Shown here one piece after another: positions 26,443-36,008 of a DNA stretch of 64,000 nt; positions within the stretch are counted from its first letter, which is position 1; every line of letters begins with the position of its first letter. Under the pieces are notes generated by a model. It did no database searches. It was given only the letters and a program-made list of their open reading frames with translations, and was not told where the DNA came from. The stretch is from Shewanella aestuarii (GTDB lineage: Bacteria > Pseudomonadota > Gammaproteobacteria > Enterobacterales > Shewanellaceae), in the NCBI RefSeq assembly GCF_011765625.1, contig NZ_CP050314.1:167479-231478 (forward strand), written 5' to 3'. Both the position numbers and the translations under genes were made by a program.

Positions 26443-27777
26443 ATGTCTGTAATAGTATCGACAAAGGAGTTTTGGGCAGATCCCAAAAAGCGTCAAATCA
26501 TTGTTTGGGCAGTGATTCTTGCTGCTATGTACTTCCTTCTACCATTATTTTTCACCAAAAGTGACAAACCCCAAAATCAACAGGTTAAGCAAACCGGTGG
26601 AACAGAGTTATTTTCTGTGGATGAAGTCACTCAAATGGAGGAGAAAAAAACCAAAGAGTTATTCAATCAACTTGCGGCTGATGCTCAAAATAGGGAATTA
26701 GCAGCAAAGGCACAGGAAGATAGGACAGCCAATAGAGAGAAGAAAATGGAAATGGAGTTGGCCAAAATGCGCCAAGACCTCAATGAACAGAAGCGTTTAT
26801 TTTCTCAAATTCAATCTGCCCTCGAAAGCAACAAAAATCTAACGCCGACTGGACAAGAGAGCATGGAAGGTACAGGTAATGTAATTCGTACTGGACCTAA
26901 TGCCAATCTAATGCAAACGGTAGAAAAACCACAAACACAGGTGATTACTCGACAACCATTGGTGCGAGGGAAAGTGTTGCGTACTGTTACTCAAAGCAAA
27001 ATTCGCTCAGTCAAAGAAACAGGTACGATTGAAGAGTCAGATACTCATATCGTATCAGTTAGTGAGAACACTCAAAATGTAAATAACACATCGAAAATGG
27101 AAGCCGCTACCGCAGCACCAACAGAAAAGAAGGTAGAAGAAATTTCAACGTGGTTATCAGCAGGCTCTATTATCACCGGCACCACGATTAACGGTATCGA
27201 CGCGCCTACTTCTGGTGGTCAACAACAAAAAATGCCAATGCCAGTGCTAGTGAGGATCAAGCATGAGGCAATTATGCCAAATAACTACTCACTTGATATT
27301 CGAGAATGTTTCATCATTGGTAGCGCAATCGGAGATTTAGCCACAGAACGGGCTTTTGTACGAGCTGAAACGCTAAGTTGCATTACTGAGAATGATGAAG
27401 CGATAGAGGTTGCGTTAAATGCCTATGCTGTCGGACGCGATGGCAAAAATGGAGTTGGTGGTAGATTGGTAACGAAAGCTGGTGGTTTAATGGGTAACGC
27501 TATGGCAGCAGGCTTTTTATCTGGTTTATCTCAAGCCGCTGCTCCTACAAGTATCAATGTGTTAAGTACCAATCCTGGTGAGGAATCGATGTTCCAAAAA
27601 GCTAACATGGGTGCTTTGGCTGAGTCTGCTGCCTTGAAAGGGGCTAGTACCTCTTTTGACATGATTGCTAAATACTATTTAGAACTCGTGGACGCATCAT
27701 GGCCAGTCGTTGAAGTGTTAGGTGGACGCGAAGTTGATTTCATTGTGCAAAAGGGCGTTAAACTAAAATTAGGATAA
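26443..27777 (+). CDS. traB: Conjugative transfer protein TraB (VirB10-like)
   Basis: The 444-residue product has a membrane segment at about 24-40 (VWAVILAAMYFLLPLFF), a Lys/Glu-rich coiled coil to about residue 130, a linker, then the TraB/TrbI domain. That domain includes WLSAGSIITGTTINGIDAPT near 230, MPVLVRIKHEAIMPNNYSLD and the closing block ELVDASWPVVEVLGGREVDF. TraB spans both membranes and energises the core complex. It begins three bases after traK. Confidence 0.92.
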   Translation: MSVIVSTKEFWADPKKRQIIVWAVILAAMYFLLPLFFTKSDKPQNQQVKQTGGTELFSVDEVTQMEEKKTKELFNQLAADAQNRELAAKAQEDRTANREKKMEMELAKMRQDLNEQKRLFSQIQSALESNKNLTPTGQESMEGTGNVIRTGPNANLMQTVEKPQTQVITRQPLVRGKVLRTVTQSKIRSVKETGTIEESDTHIVSVSENTQNVNNTSKMEAATAAPTEKKVEEISTWLSAGSIITGTTINGIDAPTSGGQQQKMPMPVLVRIKHEAIMPNNYSLDIRECFIIGSAIGDLATERAFVRAETLSCITENDEAIEVALNAYAVGRDGKNGVGGRLVTKAGGLMGNAMAAGFLSGLSQAAAPTSINVLSTNPGEESMFQKANMGALAESAALKGASTSFDMIAKYYLELVDASWPVVEVLGGREVDFIVQKGVKLKLG

Positions 27778-27781
27778 ACCA

Positions 27782-28249
27782 ATGAGTGAAAATAAAGTGT
27801 TTAATGCTGTGCAGGTGATAATGTTCTTACTCAGTGTAGTAGTGATCTCGTCCCTTGTGACGCGATTTCAAATTCAAAGCACTGAAGAGCGCATTGACTA
27901 TTTAAGTGCTAACAAAATAAGTGTTCAAGTGCTAGACCAAGATGCTGTATTGGGATTATTTACTACAGAAAACTATGACATTCAAACTCAATATGAGTAC
28001 CTCGACCTGCTTAAGATTTTACTTAAAGCGAACAACATTATTTTGCTCGATTCGAGTGCCTTAAAATTTAAGGATAGTGTTAGCACATTAGCAATACATC
28101 CAATTGAAGCATTAAGGCAAGGAGTGAATGACTTAGGCATTGAAAATCCCCGTATTGCCAATGCTGAAGAATATGCTGAGAGAGAAAAAAATCAACGTAT
28201 CATTATGGATTCATTGATGAATAATGTAATGCCCAACATACCAAGATAG
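27782..28249 (+). CDS. Membrane-anchored transfer protein of unknown function
   Basis: The 155-residue product has one N-terminal membrane helix (AVQVIMFLLSVVVISSLVTRF) and a periplasmic part rich in Asp, Glu and Leu. The layout resembles TrbI of F (one helix, small periplasmic domain), but I see no diagnostic motif. It begins four bases after traB, is the last gene of the traL unit, and is followed at once by a strong terminator. Confidence 0.6.
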   Translation: MSENKVFNAVQVIMFLLSVVVISSLVTRFQIQSTEERIDYLSANKISVQVLDQDAVLGLFTTENYDIQTQYEYLDLLKILLKANNIILLDSSALKFKDSVSTLAIHPIEALRQGVNDLGIENPRIANAEEYAEREKNQRIIMDSLMNNVMPNIPR

Positions 28250-28263
28250 ATATAACTAAGAGT

Positions 28264-28300
28264 AAAAAGCCTAACGCAGTTCAACATGCGTTAGGCTTTT
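28264..28300. terminator. Bidirectional terminator after the traL unit
   Basis: AAAAGCCTAACGCA at 28264 pairs perfectly with TGCGTTAGGCTTTT ending at 28300 around an eight-base loop. It is flanked by A and T runs, so it can end the traL-B unit on plus and the small gene on minus. Confidence 0.93.
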
Positions 28301-28303
28301 GTA

Positions 28304-28549
28304 TTAAATTGAATCTGACAACTGCAACAACACTAAACAATCTCGTTGAATTATTAATCTATCGGCTTTATGACCTAACACCTTCAATTGCTTTCTTACA
28401 TGCTGATTAAGTGCCTGCTTAATCTGATCCTTGTTAACCATAACAAATTTACGAAATCGAGATAACGTTAAAAAGTATTTTTTAACGAGTTTTATTTTAG
28501 CTTCACTGGGTAATAGTTGAGCTGACAAATCATCTTCAACAACGAACAT
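28304..28549 (-). CDS. Small basic protein of unknown function
   Basis: The ATG at 28549 with AAAGGAG seven bases upstream gives 81 residues. The product is rich in Lys, Leu and Val, without a membrane segment, and contains KKYFLTLSRFRKFVMVNKDQ followed by IKQALNQH. It runs against the tra genes and ends at the shared terminator. It may be a small regulator, but no DNA-binding motif is evident. Confidence 0.45.
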   Translation of the reverse strand: MFVVEDDLSAQLLPSEAKIKLVKKYFLTLSRFRKFVMVNKDQIKQALNQHVRKQLKVLGHKADRLIIQRDCLVLLQLSDSI

Positions 28550-28604
28550 TACATAACTCCTTTTGTGCATTCGTCCATTTTACCGCAATCAAATCTCAAA
28601 AAAT

Positions 28605-28637
28605 AAATTAGCGTGCCCAAAATCGAAACGCTAATTT
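28605..28637 (+). promoter_or_regulatory. Transfer-regulon box, copy 6 (upstream of dsbC)
   Basis: The best copy: AAATTAGCGTGCCCAAAATC then GAAACGCTAATTT. The outer arms AAATTAGCG and CGCTAATTT are a perfect inverted repeat. It lies about 60 bp before the dsbC start and opens the dsbC-traV-traC unit. Confidence 0.88.
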
Positions 28638-28695
28638 AATTATTTTGATTTTTAACGTGCAATCATTAATGCAATTCAAAAAAAGGTACTTAGCG

Positions 28696-29415
28696 ATGAA
28701 CTCAAAATTAAAATTACTTAGTGTAGCAATACTCACCGTTTCAAGTTTCACAGCAACGGCAGTTACTATGACTCAAGATGCTATCAAGGTTAAGTTTGAG
28801 ACGTTACTTCCGTTTGGTGTCACAGAAATAAAATCAGCACCGATTGATGGTTTTTACCAAATTGAAACTGAAAAAGGCATTTTTTACGCTTCTAATGATG
28901 GCCAGAAGATTTTCTCAGGTTCACTTCATAAATTTGAAGAAGGATTGCTTAATCTAACGGCGTTGAGGCAGCAAGAATTAACATCAAAACAATTAGATGA
29001 GTTACAAAACGAGTTAATTGTTTATCAGGCGCCTAATGAAAAATATTTTGTGACCGTGTTTACAGATCCGACTTGTGGGTATTGCCGCAAACTGCATCAC
29101 GAAATGAAAGAGTATAACGATTTAGGGATCACTATCGCCTATGCAGCTTACCCGCGTGGTGGTGTTAACTCAGATATGGCTAATACGCTAAATAATATCT
29201 GGTGTTCCGAAAATCAGTTAGACGCGATGAACAAAGCTAAGAGCGATATATATATTCCAACTCTTAAGTGTCAATCCCCAGTAGCTAAAATGTATAACGT
29301 TGGAAGCGCCATGGGAATCAATGGTACGCCTGCCCTATTTCTTCCAAATGGCGAGTTAGTTCCCGGTTATCAACCTCCTAAACAATTACTGATGACATTG
29401 GAGAACCAAGGATAA
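28696..29415 (+). CDS. dsbC: Thiol:disulfide interchange protein DsbC
   Basis: The ATG at 28696 (AAAAAAGGTACTTAGCG upstream) gives a signal peptide (NSKLKLLSVAILTVSSFTAT) and 239 residues. The N-terminal dimerisation domain is recognisable (FETLLPFGVTEIKSAPIDGF), and the thioredoxin domain holds DPTCGYCRKLH with Cys127/130 and the cis-Pro loop NGTPALFLPNGE. It isomerises disulfides in the periplasm, probably for TraH, TraU or TraN-type proteins. Plasmid-borne dsbC in the tra operon is usual for the SXT/IncH group. It overlaps the next gene by one base. Confidence 0.92.
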   Translation: MNSKLKLLSVAILTVSSFTATAVTMTQDAIKVKFETLLPFGVTEIKSAPIDGFYQIETEKGIFYASNDGQKIFSGSLHKFEEGLLNLTALRQQELTSKQLDELQNELIVYQAPNEKYFVTVFTDPTCGYCRKLHHEMKEYNDLGITIAYAAYPRGGVNSDMANTLNNIWCSENQLDAMNKAKSDIYIPTLKCQSPVAKMYNVGSAMGINGTPALFLPNGELVPGYQPPKQLLMTLENQG

Positions 29416-30275
29416 TGAAAGTTACGCTAACACAACTAGCGATTTCTATTTCAATTCTATTGGCCTCTACCTCTATATCTGCCAAGGCCATTGATTTAGA
29501 GGAAGCAGCGAAAACCAAGCAAAGCGAGTCCAATGTAGAAAAGGGATTTTCATCTGAAATTCAGCGAATGATGTCCGAATTGGGTGATATCGAAGTTGTC
29601 AGAATGATGCCAATTAAACAAGTTATGCTGATACAACTTAAAGATAAACCTCCAATGTTTATCTCATCAAATGGTCGATTTTTAATTGATGGCACGATAA
29701 AAGACTTGTGGAATTTGACCGATGTTAAAACAGCTAAACAAGCTGATGATACTTGGTTGTTGGATCTTGATAATTTCGGTGATGGCTCGCTGATGTCTCA
29801 GTTTGCCGTTATTCCTTATGGGAATCCGGCAATACCGAAGCAAGCGCGTATTTTCGTCTCACCTACTGCACCCGAGTCACAAGCATTCGTAAAAAGTCTT
29901 GATGTTTCAAAAGTGAATATAGACCTCGTTATTTTTCCCCATGAAAAAGGGGCAATTACCCCATCGATGAAAGCTTGGTGTGGATATTCAACATTAGACA
30001 GCATACAAGCGCTAATTACTGGTGAGACAGAGAATATTGACCAGCGTGATTGCGATGAATCGGATCTTAAGCGAGTCATGACACCAATGCTGATGGCGAC
30101 ATATCTCGATATTGATAAAGTTCCTTATTTTGTGAGAACTGACGGTAGACGATCTTCAGGTATCCCGAAAGAACCAATGTCATGGCTTGAAAATAAGCCC
30201 AAAGACAAAAAATCAACTGACAAAACCAAAACTACATCCATCAATACCTCTGGCAATGGAGCGCAATCTAAATGA
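29415..30275 (+). CDS. DsbC-like transfer protein without the CxxC active site
   Basis: The 286-residue product has a signal peptide (TLTQLAISISILLASTSISA) and reads like DsbC next door. The N-terminal part (ELGDIEVVRMMPIKQVMLIQ, then MFISSNGRFLIDGTIKDLWN) matches the dimerisation domain. ARIFVSPTAPESQAFVKSL matches the active-site helix of DsbC, with APES (152-155) in place of CGYC. WCGY near 188 and KVPYFVRTDG at 235 match the later blocks, the latter being the cis-Pro loop. It cannot catalyse disulfide exchange and may be a structural or chaperone component, in the way TrbB/TraF-type proteins diverge. Encoded between dsbC and traV with one- and four-base overlaps. Confidence 0.72.
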   Translation: MKVTLTQLAISISILLASTSISAKAIDLEEAAKTKQSESNVEKGFSSEIQRMMSELGDIEVVRMMPIKQVMLIQLKDKPPMFISSNGRFLIDGTIKDLWNLTDVKTAKQADDTWLLDLDNFGDGSLMSQFAVIPYGNPAIPKQARIFVSPTAPESQAFVKSLDVSKVNIDLVIFPHEKGAITPSMKAWCGYSTLDSIQALITGETENIDQRDCDESDLKRVMTPMLMATYLDIDKVPYFVRTDGRRSSGIPKEPMSWLENKPKDKKSTDKTKTTSINTSGNGAQSK

Positions 30276-31087
30276 AAAAATTAGCTGTGGCGATTTCAAT
30301 CACGTTAAGCACGCTCTCCATGACAGGTTGTAGCATGATGCAAGTTGGTGAAGATGAGTTTTCATGTCCAAATCAGGGGCTAGGTGCAGCTTGTTCATCA
30401 GCTAGACAAATTCACGATCTGACTAATAACCGAGATAATTTAGAAGGTCTTAATATTAGTAATGGCAAAATTACTAGCCATATAGATAGTAATGGTGAAG
30501 TCCATGATGTTTCAGGTAGCAACACTAATGTTGTCATTGCTGATGCACACAGCAACGAGCCTAAAGGTGCCGAAGATTACTCCCTAATAGAACAACCATT
30601 TGACTATCATAACAAAGAAGCTGTTAAACCGACTGTACCCAATTTAGCCGATAATGGCAGAGCCGTTAACGATGTGTATCAACCTATTGATTCAAAGCGC
30701 TATGACACCTTACCCGCCGCGCAAAGTGTACCAGAGCCTCAAAACAGAACCTTTGGCGCTGTTCAAGGTTTGAATGACGAACATGGAAAATTAATGGTTC
30801 ACAGACAAGCGCCTATGGCATTAGCTCCTGAGCCATTGGCTGTGCTCCAACAGCCAAAAACAATGCGTATTCTCGTTGCTTCTTGGACTGACGAAGCAGG
30901 CGATTTAAATATGCCTGGATTCGTATATGTCGAAGTTGAACCTAAAAAATGGATAGTGGGTGATCAAGCTAATAAGCGTCCGGGTCGCATTGTGCCTTTG
31001 CAAATTCAGCAAAAGACACAAGAAGAAGAGCGGCGTCAAAGTAAGTCTAAGTCAGGCTATAGCAGTTTAGGGATCACTGAAAGGTAA
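30272..31087 (+). CDS. traV: Conjugative transfer lipoprotein TraV
   Basis: The 271-residue product has a lipoprotein signal ending STLSMTGCS (Cys20), followed by the TraV pattern FSCPNQGLGAACSSARQIHD with two Cys. The C-terminal part (RILVASWTDEAGDLNMPGFV, then YVEVEPKKWIVG) is also typical of TraV of this group. TraV is VirB7-like and anchors the outer core ring with TraK. It overlaps the previous gene by four bases and precedes traC by seven. Confidence 0.88.
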   Translation: MKKLAVAISITLSTLSMTGCSMMQVGEDEFSCPNQGLGAACSSARQIHDLTNNRDNLEGLNISNGKITSHIDSNGEVHDVSGSNTNVVIADAHSNEPKGAEDYSLIEQPFDYHNKEAVKPTVPNLADNGRAVNDVYQPIDSKRYDTLPAAQSVPEPQNRTFGAVQGLNDEHGKLMVHRQAPMALAPEPLAVLQQPKTMRILVASWTDEAGDLNMPGFVYVEVEPKKWIVGDQANKRPGRIVPLQIQQKTQEEERRQSKSKSGYSSLGITER

Positions 31088-31094
31088 ATAATCA

Positions 31095-33689
31095 ATGGGT
31101 ATTTTTTCAAGTTATTTTCAGAAGCTTAAAAAGCTTACGGCCTATGAACAAACCGAGCAGCTTTTCGGCTTTGCAGCATATCAAGATGGTTACTACCTAA
31201 TCGAAGGTGGTGGCATGGCAGTGGTCTTCTGCTGTCAACCAACGCCCGGATGTAATGAAGAATTAAAAAATACCTATGATGCCATTTTTAACAAAGAGTA
31301 CCCTGCTGACACTTGTATACAAACACAGTTAGTCGCGATACCGGATATTAGTTATTTCAGTCAATGTTATGAAACTACACGCGGCAATCGCATGATGGGT
31401 AATGACAATGAATTAACGACTTCAATGGCTGAAGAGCTAATTAATGATTTAGAAGGCAAAGTATTCAAAGATATGCACAATGGGTCGCGCCTGCGTGATT
31501 TCGAATATTGGTTTACGATTAGAATCCCAACTGCAGAACTCATTCCAACTGACAAAGAACTCAAACGATTTAGAGAGATAATACTGGATATACAAGAATC
31601 TCTAACGGGTGTTAATCATCATCCTAGAATGCTTGAGCCTGCCGCATTACTATGGCGTTTACAAAGTTTGTTTAACTCATCTAAAGATGCTATTTGGCGT
31701 GATATGAATGCCAAACCGAATGCCTCTTTGTCATTCAATGAACAAATTATCGAGAAAGGAAACACGCTTCATTTTACCCCAAATGGGGTGGTTACCGGTA
31801 AACCCAAATCGTTGGATGCTGCGGGAGATTTGGAATTTGAAGCAGATAATCAAACACACATAAAAATTCTATCTCTTGAGTCAATGCCATCAGAAATTGC
31901 TTATGGTCAAATGTACGACATGATAGGCGATTGGCGAAACGGCACGTTTGCGCATGGCGATCCATTTATGATATCAACCTTAATGCACTACCCTGAGCAG
32001 AGTAAGGCTAAAAGTGATTTATCATCTGGTCGAAAATGGTTACTCGGACAGGCGAAAGGCAAGGTTTTAGAATATTTCCAAGGTCTTGCGCAGCAAAAGC
32101 AAGATTATGATCAAATGTGGAAGGAAGTCGATGAAAACGGTGCACAGATAGTTAACTCAGGTACCCATATCATTGTTTTTTCATCTACTGAACTTGGTAG
32201 TGATCGCAGTATCGCCAAGATGAAGCGCTATTTTGATAGTAAGAGAATTACATTCGCCAGAGAATCGGTATTAACCGGTCCACTTTTACTGCAAAACATA
32301 CCATGCATGATGGACAGTGGTTACGCCAATTTTAGTCGCCACTCGATCTATTCATCCGAGGCAATGGTATTTCTAACACCACATATGTCTAGCTGGAAAG
32401 GTAACACAAACTTGCCCATTGTTCCTTTGGTGACTCGCTCAGGACAAGTGTTCTTTTGGGATTTATTTAAAACTGATGGTGGTTTTAACTTCTTACTATC
32501 CGCAGCAACCGGTTCAGGTAAATCAGTGTTGATGAACTACATCATTAACTGCTATTTGAACAGTGGAGTGAAAACAGGCGGTTCACTAAAACGTAAATCA
32601 CACGAAAAAAATTATGAAATAGAAGAATACAATGATGGTGCTCAAGTATTTCTATTCGACTCAGGACGTTCATATCAGAATTTAGCTGAAATGTTCGAAG
32701 ACAGTCAGTTTATTTGTTTTGATGAAACCTTTAAATATTCCCTCAATCCATTTTCAACGGTAACAAATTGGTCAGGTGAAGATGCGCAAGGTCCACAGAT
32801 TGCCACAATGCTAAAGGCAATGGCCGCACCTAAAGATGGACTGACAGAGGTTCAGCGTGCAGAAATGATGACGTTGTTAACGGATATGTGGAATGAATTA
32901 GGCCAGAAGTCAACAATCACTGAGTTCGTTAATCGTTGTAACGCCCATGAAGAATCATACATGCGCGACTTGGGTAAGCAATTAAAGATCTTTGCAGAAG
33001 GTGGTGTTTATGGTCATTTCTTTACCGATACAAAGCCTTCTGTTGATTATAATGGTCGATTGATTGTTATCGAAACAGAAGATTTAGAGACTGATTTACA
33101 TTTACAGTTAGTGGTTATCTTAGGAATGATCACGCAAATTCAGCAAAAGATTTTCCAAGGTGGCACATCCAGAAAAAGCTTATTCTTGCTCGAAGAGGCT
33201 TGGCAATGGCTTACAGCATCGACTGAAGGTGACAAGGCAGCTCTTGTAGGTTTTGTTGGTGAGTTTCTACAATCCGCTTTCCGTAAATTTCGTAAAACAC
33301 GTTCAAGCGGTGGAGTTATTACGCAATCACTTCTCGACTGCACACTTAACCCTGTGGGCAAGTCCATCTTAGCCAACACGGATTGGAAAATCTTCTTGGG
33401 TCAAGATCCATCCACTGTTGATACCATCAAAAATACTAAGGCATTCACAGCCTCAGATCATCAATTCGAACAAATGAAATCGGTCAAAACTGTCAAAGGC
33501 AGTTATTCAGAGATGATGATATTTTTGCGTGGTATGTCTGAAATATGTCGTTTAGAACTGGAACCTGAAACACTGATGATTTTCTCTACTGATCCAGACG
33601 ACCGAGAGTTGATGAAAAAGTATCGTGGCTTAGGGCATGGAGTCAAGGAAGCTGCGAGGTTGTCAGTCTTAGAGAAAAGAGGATTGTAG
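31095..33689 (+). CDS. traC: Conjugative transfer ATPase TraC (VirB4-like)
   Basis: The 864-residue product has the TraC N-terminal domain (YEQTEQLFGFAAYQDGYYLI, then EGGGMAVVF), Walker A SAATGSGKSVLMN near 470-480, Walker B SLFLLEEAWQW near 696 and a C-terminal block with DWKIFLGQD. It powers pilus assembly at the inner membrane. It is the last tra gene on this strand. The downstream partners (traW, traU, traN, trbC, leader peptidase) are not in the window and must lie elsewhere. Confidence 0.94.
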   Translation: MGIFSSYFQKLKKLTAYEQTEQLFGFAAYQDGYYLIEGGGMAVVFCCQPTPGCNEELKNTYDAIFNKEYPADTCIQTQLVAIPDISYFSQCYETTRGNRMMGNDNELTTSMAEELINDLEGKVFKDMHNGSRLRDFEYWFTIRIPTAELIPTDKELKRFREIILDIQESLTGVNHHPRMLEPAALLWRLQSLFNSSKDAIWRDMNAKPNASLSFNEQIIEKGNTLHFTPNGVVTGKPKSLDAAGDLEFEADNQTHIKILSLESMPSEIAYGQMYDMIGDWRNGTFAHGDPFMISTLMHYPEQSKAKSDLSSGRKWLLGQAKGKVLEYFQGLAQQKQDYDQMWKEVDENGAQIVNSGTHIIVFSSTELGSDRSIAKMKRYFDSKRITFARESVLTGPLLLQNIPCMMDSGYANFSRHSIYSSEAMVFLTPHMSSWKGNTNLPIVPLVTRSGQVFFWDLFKTDGGFNFLLSAATGSGKSVLMNYIINCYLNSGVKTGGSLKRKSHEKNYEIEEYNDGAQVFLFDSGRSYQNLAEMFEDSQFICFDETFKYSLNPFSTVTNWSGEDAQGPQIATMLKAMAAPKDGLTEVQRAEMMTLLTDMWNELGQKSTITEFVNRCNAHEESYMRDLGKQLKIFAEGGVYGHFFTDTKPSVDYNGRLIVIETEDLETDLHLQLVVILGMITQIQQKIFQGGTSRKSLFLLEEAWQWLTASTEGDKAALVGFVGEFLQSAFRKFRKTRSSGGVITQSLLDCTLNPVGKSILANTDWKIFLGQDPSTVDTIKNTKAFTASDHQFEQMKSVKTVKGSYSEMMIFLRGMSEICRLELEPETLMIFSTDPDDRELMKKYRGLGHGVKEAARLSVLEKRGL

Positions 33690-34822
33690 GATTAATTAAT
33701 CGTTCAAAATCCAAACAAAACACAGAGCGTCACTATTTTTTGTGGTAAAGGGATCAATATTTTGTGGTAATGGGTAACATAATTTTGGTGTCACGCTTAA
33801 TCTCTATCAAAATGCAACGGCATATAATTGGTTAATAAACATGTTTTTCAATGACATAGATAAAAGTCTATCTGTTTAATAATCATTTGGGGAATGAATG
33901 CCTATTGCTGGTAATAAATGCTAATCAACCAGAAGGGATCATAAATTTGTGGTAAATGACGTACACTCGCATTTAGACTTGTAAAATATAGATCCAAGTA
34001 ACTGTAAATTATAGTTATTTTATAAATTTATATTTTTAGAGAAAGTTTTGAACGTACAGAATGGGTACGATATAAAAAGATAAGAATGAAAACGCTACGT
34101 GACGAACACATGATAGCGACAATAGACATTTATATATTACTAATCAATTATTTACACTTGATTATGCATAGAGCTAAATCAGAAAAAAAATAGGCTATCA
34201 ATAGGGTTTACCACAAATAAATGTAACCTTTTACCACAAAATACCGATCCCGATTACCACAAAATTATGTAACCTTTTGCCACAAAATGCTGTTACGTCT
34301 AACTTGAATATTTTAGAAAGCTGCAAGTTCATGTAATTTAAGTGATTTATTTAGTTTATTAAAAATTGGTTTGCATGCTTCATATTAACTTTATTTTTAA
34401 TATGCTCGAAACAGGTACAGATTTACCACAAAATCAAGTAACCTTTGACCACAAAATACTGATCCCTTTACCACAAAATAATGTTACCTCTTACCACAGA
34501 ATTATGTAACTCATTACCACATAATGATGTCATGCTCTGCCACAAAATGCTGTAACGCTAATAATGAATAAAATAGGATATTTAAAAACCACAATTGAAA
34601 AAAACATTAAACTCATAACATGCTGAATAAATTGGGTTATTTCAAATATATGAGTTTATAAGGGTTGTGAATGAAAATTTTAAGTTTCGATTTACCACAA
34701 TTTAGTGTAACTTTTTACCACAATATACTGTTACCGTTTACCACAATATGCTGTTACCGTTTGCCACAATATGCTGTAACGTTGCAGGTAATTTTCAATA
34801 ACATAGATACAATAGGCTTTAT
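33690..34822. other. Replication control region between traC and repB
   Basis: About 1.1 kb without a gene, holding iteron array A and very AT-rich stretches (for example 33990-34060 and 34110-34200). The last iteron cluster reaches to within about 40 bp of the repB start, so RepB binding would cover the repB promoter. A short ORF across the last cluster is only a product of the repeats. Confidence 0.8.
33733..34785. repeat. Iteron array A upstream of repB
   Basis: At least 14 direct copies of TTTACCACAAAATANTGTTAC(C/T) lie in three clusters starting at 34207, 34422 and 34691. Copies begin at 34207, 34231, 34254, 34277; 34422, 34445, 34467, 34490, 34513, 34537; and 34691, 34714, 34737, 34760. 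The period is 22-24 bp, about two helix turns. Three inverted copies (TTTGTGGTAA) lie at 33733-33790 and 33946-33958. Some copies end in GTAACC, others in GATCCC. Probably binding sites of RepB for replication and autoregulation. Confidence 0.9.
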
Positions 34823-35977
34823 ATGTCAGAAGATTCATTCAATGAAGAAATAGATAAGTACCTGGATGAGCTGGACCAGTATAAAACCAATACTATGTTA
34901 AGTGACAGTAATCAAAGTAAAGCTACGTTGGTTGAATTCCCGCTAAACTCTACGTTGCCCAAACAATACAAAAAGTCTCATCTAGCCATTTTTTCAATTC
35001 ATGATCAATCACCACATGAAATTAATCTATTCACGATAATGGCTTCTAAGATGCAGGCAGAGCATTGGGATAATGGGAAGACGCCAAAGTATGAATTCCA
35101 AGCATCAGAGCTATCAACATGGTTAGACATTGAATCGAGGTATATTGGTAGCACGTTGAAAGGCCCGGCAGAAAGACTAGCATCGAGACATGTTGGTTTT
35201 GCAAATCCGGAAGATGATGGAGATTTTTCTTTTGTACCCCTTTTTTCAAAGTTGGAGTACAAAAAGAGAGTGCTTACAATGATCCCTAACCCTGAACTGA
35301 AGAATTTTATGCTCGATTATTCAGGTGGTTATGGATTAATTAATACTTTTTCGTCGCTCAAGTTGACGGGTAAATATTCAAAGCGGATATACGATTTTCT
35401 ATCAAGATTTAAATCAAATGGTACAATTTTAAGGCCGATGAAACTTGATACATTACGCCGTTACTTCTCAGTCATTGATAGAGGTGGCAATTACACAGCT
35501 GGCAATACATCCCTACAGAAGCCTGCAGTATTTATCTCTCGATGTATAGAACCTGCAATAAAAGAAATTGCAAACACTTTTGAGAATGAAATATTTTTCT
35601 TTAAGGGTGAGGCAGGCCACCTTGGATATACGCCAATCAAAGAAGGCAATAAATGTGTTGGTATTAAGTTCCATTACCAATGGATCGAAAACAAAGCAAA
35701 AATGGATGATGCAACGGCTAGGAAGACCATTTCTGAACTAGAACAACAAAGATTAGTTAAAAATATACCTCTCACCATTCCCCAACTTGAATTGCTGTCG
35801 CAAGCCTACTTAAAATTAGGGCAAAGGGATACAGCTATTGAATTGATGAAAGCTGTACAAGACAAAATTCTTGCCGAAGATGATAAGGAAAGAAAAATCG
35901 AGACCATTGATGAGAATCAAAGCTTACTGGAAAAAATTGCTAAGTTAAAAGAAATAAATCCTGCTAGTAAATACTAA
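34823..35977 (+). CDS. repB: Plasmid replication initiator RepB, Rep_3 superfamily
   Basis: The 384-residue product has the two winged-helix layout of Rep_3 initiators. Family blocks include HEINLFTIMASKMQAEHWDN, KLTGKYSKRIYDFLSRFKSN and MKLDTLRRYF with a following basic segment. It binds iterons and opens the origin, with DnaA and host helicase. An acidic, non-conserved N-terminus (1-45) and a C-terminal extension with coiled-coil character (about 290-384) make it longer than pSC101 or pi-type proteins. Iteron arrays lie on both sides, as expected for an iteron-controlled plasmid. Confidence 0.85.
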   Translation: MSEDSFNEEIDKYLDELDQYKTNTMLSDSNQSKATLVEFPLNSTLPKQYKKSHLAIFSIHDQSPHEINLFTIMASKMQAEHWDNGKTPKYEFQASELSTWLDIESRYIGSTLKGPAERLASRHVGFANPEDDGDFSFVPLFSKLEYKKRVLTMIPNPELKNFMLDYSGGYGLINTFSSLKLTGKYSKRIYDFLSRFKSNGTILRPMKLDTLRRYFSVIDRGGNYTAGNTSLQKPAVFISRCIEPAIKEIANTFENEIFFFKGEAGHLGYTPIKEGNKCVGIKFHYQWIENKAKMDDATARKTISELEQQRLVKNIPLTIPQLELLSQAYLKLGQRDTAIELMKAVQDKILAEDDKERKIETIDENQSLLEKIAKLKEINPASKY

Positions 35978-36008
35978 TGACTTTGCAAGTAAGTATAGTA
36001 GATCAACT

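Noticed and set aside
34207..34785. Repeat array with 22-24 bp period considered as CRISPR
   Set aside because: No spacers of constant length; repeats are contiguous iterons next to a Rep_3 initiator.
34671..34853. 60-codon plus-strand ORF in front of repB
   Set aside because: It runs through iterons and is rich in repeated FTTICCYRLPQYAVT-like residues; no ribosome binding site; overlaps repB.
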